Under the pieces are notes generated by a model, which was not told the DNA's origin, did no database searches, and saw nothing but the letters and a program-made list of their open reading frames with translations. A program made the translations under genes and the position numbers. This document shows positions 61,003 through 64,000 of a stretch of DNA of 64,000 nt, one piece after another (position 1 is the stretch's first letter; each line of letters begins with the position of its first letter). The stretch comes from Epichloe hybrida (lineage: Eukaryota > Ascomycota > Sordariomycetes > Hypocreales > Clavicipitaceae): positions 2,170,001-2,234,000 of the forward strand of contig JAFEKR010000005.1 of assembly GCA_019022495.1 (NCBI GenBank), in the 5' to 3' direction.

Positions 61003-61130
61003 TTCTTGATGCAGAGCCGGAGAGTGTCTGGTCGTGCGACCAAGAGCCTGTTCCGTCGGCAACATGATTGATCTGAGAAATACCGATGAACTTGATCTGG
61101 ATAATACCAGCGAAAGGATTTGCTTCTTGA
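61003..61130 (+). promoter_or_regulatory. TPP riboswitch (THI element) in the THI5 5' leader
   Basis: The conserved thiamine pyrophosphate aptamer core is visible on the plus strand. CTGAGA followed by AATACC (61073-61085) is the pyrimidine-sensing side. GATCTGGATAATACCAGCG (61094-61112) is the pyrophosphate-sensing side, with AAAGGA closing the three-way junction. The region between about 61,003 and 61,070 supplies the 5' strand, including the GTCTGGTCGTGCGACCA hairpin that forms the P3-like arm. It sits about 100 bases before the THI5 ATG, in sense orientation. Known fungal THI5/NMT1 riboswitches control splicing of a leader intron. Here a branch-point-like CTAAC (61,174) and TTGCAG (ends 61,186) follow, which fits that mode. 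The outer boundaries are approximate. Confidence 0.93.
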
Positions 61131-61210
61131 GGACTCCCTCTCTTTTGATCGTGTGCCAGGAACCGTGGCCAAACTAACTCTTGCAGCATTCGCCGCCTCG
61201 ACCCGCCAAC

Positions 61211-62461
61211 ATGTCTACGGATAAGATTACCTTCCTCACCAACTGGTAGGCGATGAATACTGCCACACAGACACCAGGTGCAGCTTGTGCAGAGAATTTG
61301 TGCTGACTTGACTCATAGGCACGCCACGCCTTACCACGCCCCTTTGTACTTGGCTCAGGCCAAGGGCTTCTTCAAGGAAGAGGGCATCAAGGTTGCCCTG
61401 TTGGAGCCCAACGATCCCAGCGTATGCCACACCGTCTTCTACTCATTGTATTCTAGCACTAATCATTTTTCGAATGCATTGTTTTCTATTAGGATGTTAC
61501 GGAAATCATTGGCACCGGCAAAGTCGACCTTGGCTTCAAAGCCATGATCCACACGCTGGCGGTACGTTGATGCCGCTAGTTCTTTTCTCCTCCTCTATAC
61601 TCGAGGTATAATCTGCCAGCTAATCAACCCATTACCTAGGCCAAGGCTCGTGACTTCCCCGTCCTTTCCATCGGAAGTCTCCTGGACGAGCCCTTCACCG
61701 GCGTAGTCTATCTCAAGGAGTCCGGCATCACCACCGACTTCCGCTCCCTCAAGGGCAAGCGCATCGGCTACGTTGGCGAGTTCGGCAAGATCCAGATTGA
61801 CGAGCTCACTTCCCACTATGGCCTCACCCCCGATGACTACACCGCTGTGCGATGCGGCATGAATGTCTCAAAGGCCATCATCCGAGGCGACATCGATGCC
61901 GGCATTGGTCTCGAAAACGTCCAGATGGTCGAGCTGGAGGAGTGGCTCACCTCTCGGGGCAGAGACAAGTCCGATGTGCAGATGCTTCGCATCGATGAGC
62001 TCGCCGAGCTGGGATGCTGCTGCTTCTGCTCCATTCTCTACATTGGCAACGACAGATTCATCGCCGAGAACCCCGACAAGGTTCGCGCGTTCATGCGCGC
62101 CGTCAAGAAGGCCACCGACTTTGTGCTGGCGGATCCGCACAACGCCTGGAAGGAGTACGTTGACTTCAAGCCCGTAATCAACTCGGAGCTCAACTGGAAA
62201 ATCTTTGAGCGCAGCTACGCCTACTTCTCGCAGGACCTCAAGAATGTCCAGCGTGACTGGAACAAGGTGACCAAGTATGGGCAGAGGTTGGGAGTGTTGA
62301 GCCCCGACTTCCAGCCCAACTACACCAATGAATTCCTCGGCTGGGCTCTGGAGCCGGACTCTGCCGACCCAACTGGTGACCAGAAGCGAATGGTTGAGCT
62401 GCAGTGTGATGTCGCTCGCTGTGGCGGCTTCCGTCGTCTGCCTGATGCCGTGAAGGCGTAA
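61211..62461 (+). CDS. THI5: THI5/NMT1 thiamine pyrimidine (HMP-P) synthase
   Basis: Makes the pyrimidine half of thiamine (HMP-P) from PLP and a histidine residue of the protein itself in an iron-dependent single-turnover reaction. Four exons: 61211-61245, 61319-61421, 61493-61561 and 61640-62461, giving 342 residues, as in yeast Thi5. Key sites are kept at yeast numbering: Lys62 (PLP) and His66 (the donor) in [12 protein letters not shown], and the iron-site motif CCCFC at 195-199. Residues [12 protein letters not shown] near the start are typical. Introns have GT and AG ends. Expression is most likely repressed by thiamine pyrophosphate through the riboswitch in its leader. Cytosolic enzyme. 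Confidence 0.95.
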
Positions 62462-62805
62462 GAGCCAGCTTCTTACTTCAAGTCCGGTCAGTTGTGCCCA
62501 CGGGTTTTATTTGCCCTTTTGCTTGCCAAAACCAACTGATATACACTCGTTGAATTTTTAAACGAACGTCGTCCAAATGTCATGAGGAGTAGTCTTTGGG
62601 AATAGCAAATAGTATTTTGGTGAAGGATTCGCATCATCAAACTGATATGCGGACTGCACCTATCAATTCGATGATATTATGGGTCATTTATGTCAACATG
62701 TCTGTATAATCTCGATCGCTAAGCTATAGTGGTATGTCTACCGGGACTGAACTATCATGCACATTTCATAATCGTACCGCATCACATAAAGTATTCGTCA
62801 CACAC
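62462..62805. other. Intergenic space between convergent THI5 and transporter genes
   Basis: 344 bases, AT-rich, with no reading frame of interest; it holds the two 3' ends. Confidence 0.4.
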
Positions 62806-64000
62806 TTACGCCGGGGCCGTGGCGTTGGCTCTTTCACGGATAGTCTCGGCAAATAACCTACTCTTCCTCTCCATTTCTTCAGTATTGCTGTAGTCTCTGA
62901 AGACCTCGTCCATCTGCTCGAGGGTTTTACCATTAGTCTCGGGCACGAAGTAGAAAGTCCACCCGAAGGACAGGAAGCAGAAAGCAGCAAAGAAGACGTA
63001 TGCTCCGAAACCAGTGTTTTGCACAAGGGGGGGTGTGATGAGGCCCTGAGCGCGAAAGGTTAGCTTCAAACCCAAGTTTCGAGTGAGTGAACCGCTGGTC
63101 TGCCACTTACGACGATGAAGTTGTTGAGCCAATCTGATCATTTCAATTAGTCAATGTGGTATTTGGCCTCACCATCGGTGCGCGAAAGCGAGAAGAGAAC
63201 AACTTACTTGAACAGGTCGAAATGGAGACACCCTTGGCACGGAGCGAGGATGGAAAGATCTCGGACGGCATAGCCCAGGGCACGGGACCCCAACTAGCCC
63301 CGAATGCCAACATGTAGAACAAGAGGAAGACGACGCTAGTCCAGCCCTCGGCTTTGTGTGCTGGCCAATTGCTTGAAAACTTGCCTACGAGGATGGCGAT
63401 GATGAAGTGCGAGATGAACATGCCTACGCTTCCCCAGAGGAGAATCTTGCGTCTGCCGAATCGATCCAAGGTCCACAAGCTGGATGAGACACCAATAAGC
63501 TGAATCACGTTGAGCACACCCGACATGATCAGCTGCATGTTGTGATCGAGTCCCATGGTGCCGAACAGGGTTGGCGAGTAGTAGATCAAAGCGTTGATTC
63601 CGACAAACTGTTTTAAACTCGGGGGTCAGGATACAGTATCTTTGGAACCATGAGATTGGCTATTAGGGGAGCGGGAGGGCGAAGCTAACCTGTTGGAAGA
63701 ACATGAGACCAACACCGACGTGAGTTCTTCGCCAGCAGCCCTTTTTGAAGCAATCCATCCAGGAAGAGAATTCGAGCTTCAGCGTGTTGGACATGCCGCC
63801 GCTCATGAGGGTCGGGTGGCGCTCGGCGAGGATTCCCCGCTGGAACTTGGACTCCGTGATGATCTCCAACCACTCGCGTTGCACTCGGGGATCCGTCGTG
63901 GGAAGGGCCCTCAGTTTGGCGAGGTTCACCAAGGCCTCTTCGTCACGGCCCTTGGATGCCAGCCATCGAGGGGAGAAGGGCAGAAAGATGGCGCCGAACC
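62806..64000 (-). CDS. MFS sugar transporter, 3' part (runs off the right edge)
   Basis: C-terminal two thirds of a sugar-porter MFS permease. The minus-strand exons visible are 64000-63690, 63607-63208, 63133-63111 and 63045-62806; the 5' part lies outside. Motifs: FLPFSPRWLASKGRDEEAL at the edge, GLMFFQQFVGINALIYYS in helix 7 across an intron, LDRFGRRKILLWG, PWAMPSEIFPSSLRAKG, then WLNNFIV and VPETNGKTLEQMDEVF near the end. Introns are short with GT and AG ends; one exon is only 23 bases. It is intact over the visible length. The substrate cannot be told. It is a different subfamily from the transporter at 19,578-21,335. Confidence 0.88.

Noticed and set aside
1..64000. tRNA or rRNA genes
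   Set aside because: No stretch with a convincing B-box (GGTTCGANTCC) and cloverleaf was found by eye; a covariance scan would be needed to exclude them.

Overview
The window looks like a piece of a filamentous ascomycete genome (Pezizomycotina; Sordariomycetes, probably Hypocreales, is an inference from gene content). Support comes from short introns with GTRAGT-type donors, a fungal Gegh16-type secreted protein, a fungal THI5 gene with a eukaryotic TPP riboswitch, and a transposon block showing C-to-T decay typical of repeat-induced point mutation (RIP).

Left arm (1-26,400). After the last codons of an unidentified gene come housekeeping genes: AP-1 beta adaptin, a BolA/Fra2 protein divergent from a NIF3 protein, Vps51 (GARP complex) divergent from Rmi1 (Sgs1-Top3-Rmi1), the Ski3 TPR scaffold, a GH5 sterylglucosidase/glucosylceramidase and a hexose transporter with an apparent one-base frameshift. 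Between them lie a decayed MFS transporter fragment, a degenerate repeat pair, and about 4.3 kb with no recognisable gene. A short gene with HTH domains of the pogo/Fot1 transposase kind, but no DDE catalytic domain, sits next to the repeat block.

Middle (27,214-49,432). This AT-rich, stop-riddled block resolves into one nested insertion. An outer Copia-type LTR element (233-bp LTRs, TSD ATTTG) contains a Gypsy chromodomain element (267-bp LTRs, TSD GAACC) and a second Copia element (307-bp LTRs, TSD TAATG). The Gypsy element itself carries a 2.16-kb hAT-like element (8-bp TSD CCCTCCCT, ends CAGAGCAT/ATGCTCTG) packed with pentanucleotide arrays and a 101-bp satellite. In all three LTR pairs the outermost halves escaped mutation while the inner halves are mutated.

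Right arm (49,433-64,000). About 3.5 kb without a clear gene is followed by a nine-exon P-type IIC cation ATPase, a secreted Gegh16/CAS1-like protein with a long Gly/Asn/Arg repeat tail, the thiamine gene THI5 preceded by a TPP riboswitch in its 5' leader, and the 3' part of an MFS sugar transporter that runs off the right edge.

The genes do not form one pathway. The themes are trafficking (AP-1, GARP), RNA/DNA maintenance (Ski3, Rmi1), iron/metal proteins (BolA, NIF3, THI5) and transport. Exon coordinates were derived by hand from splice signals and reading-frame continuity; family names rest on recognised motifs, not on searches.
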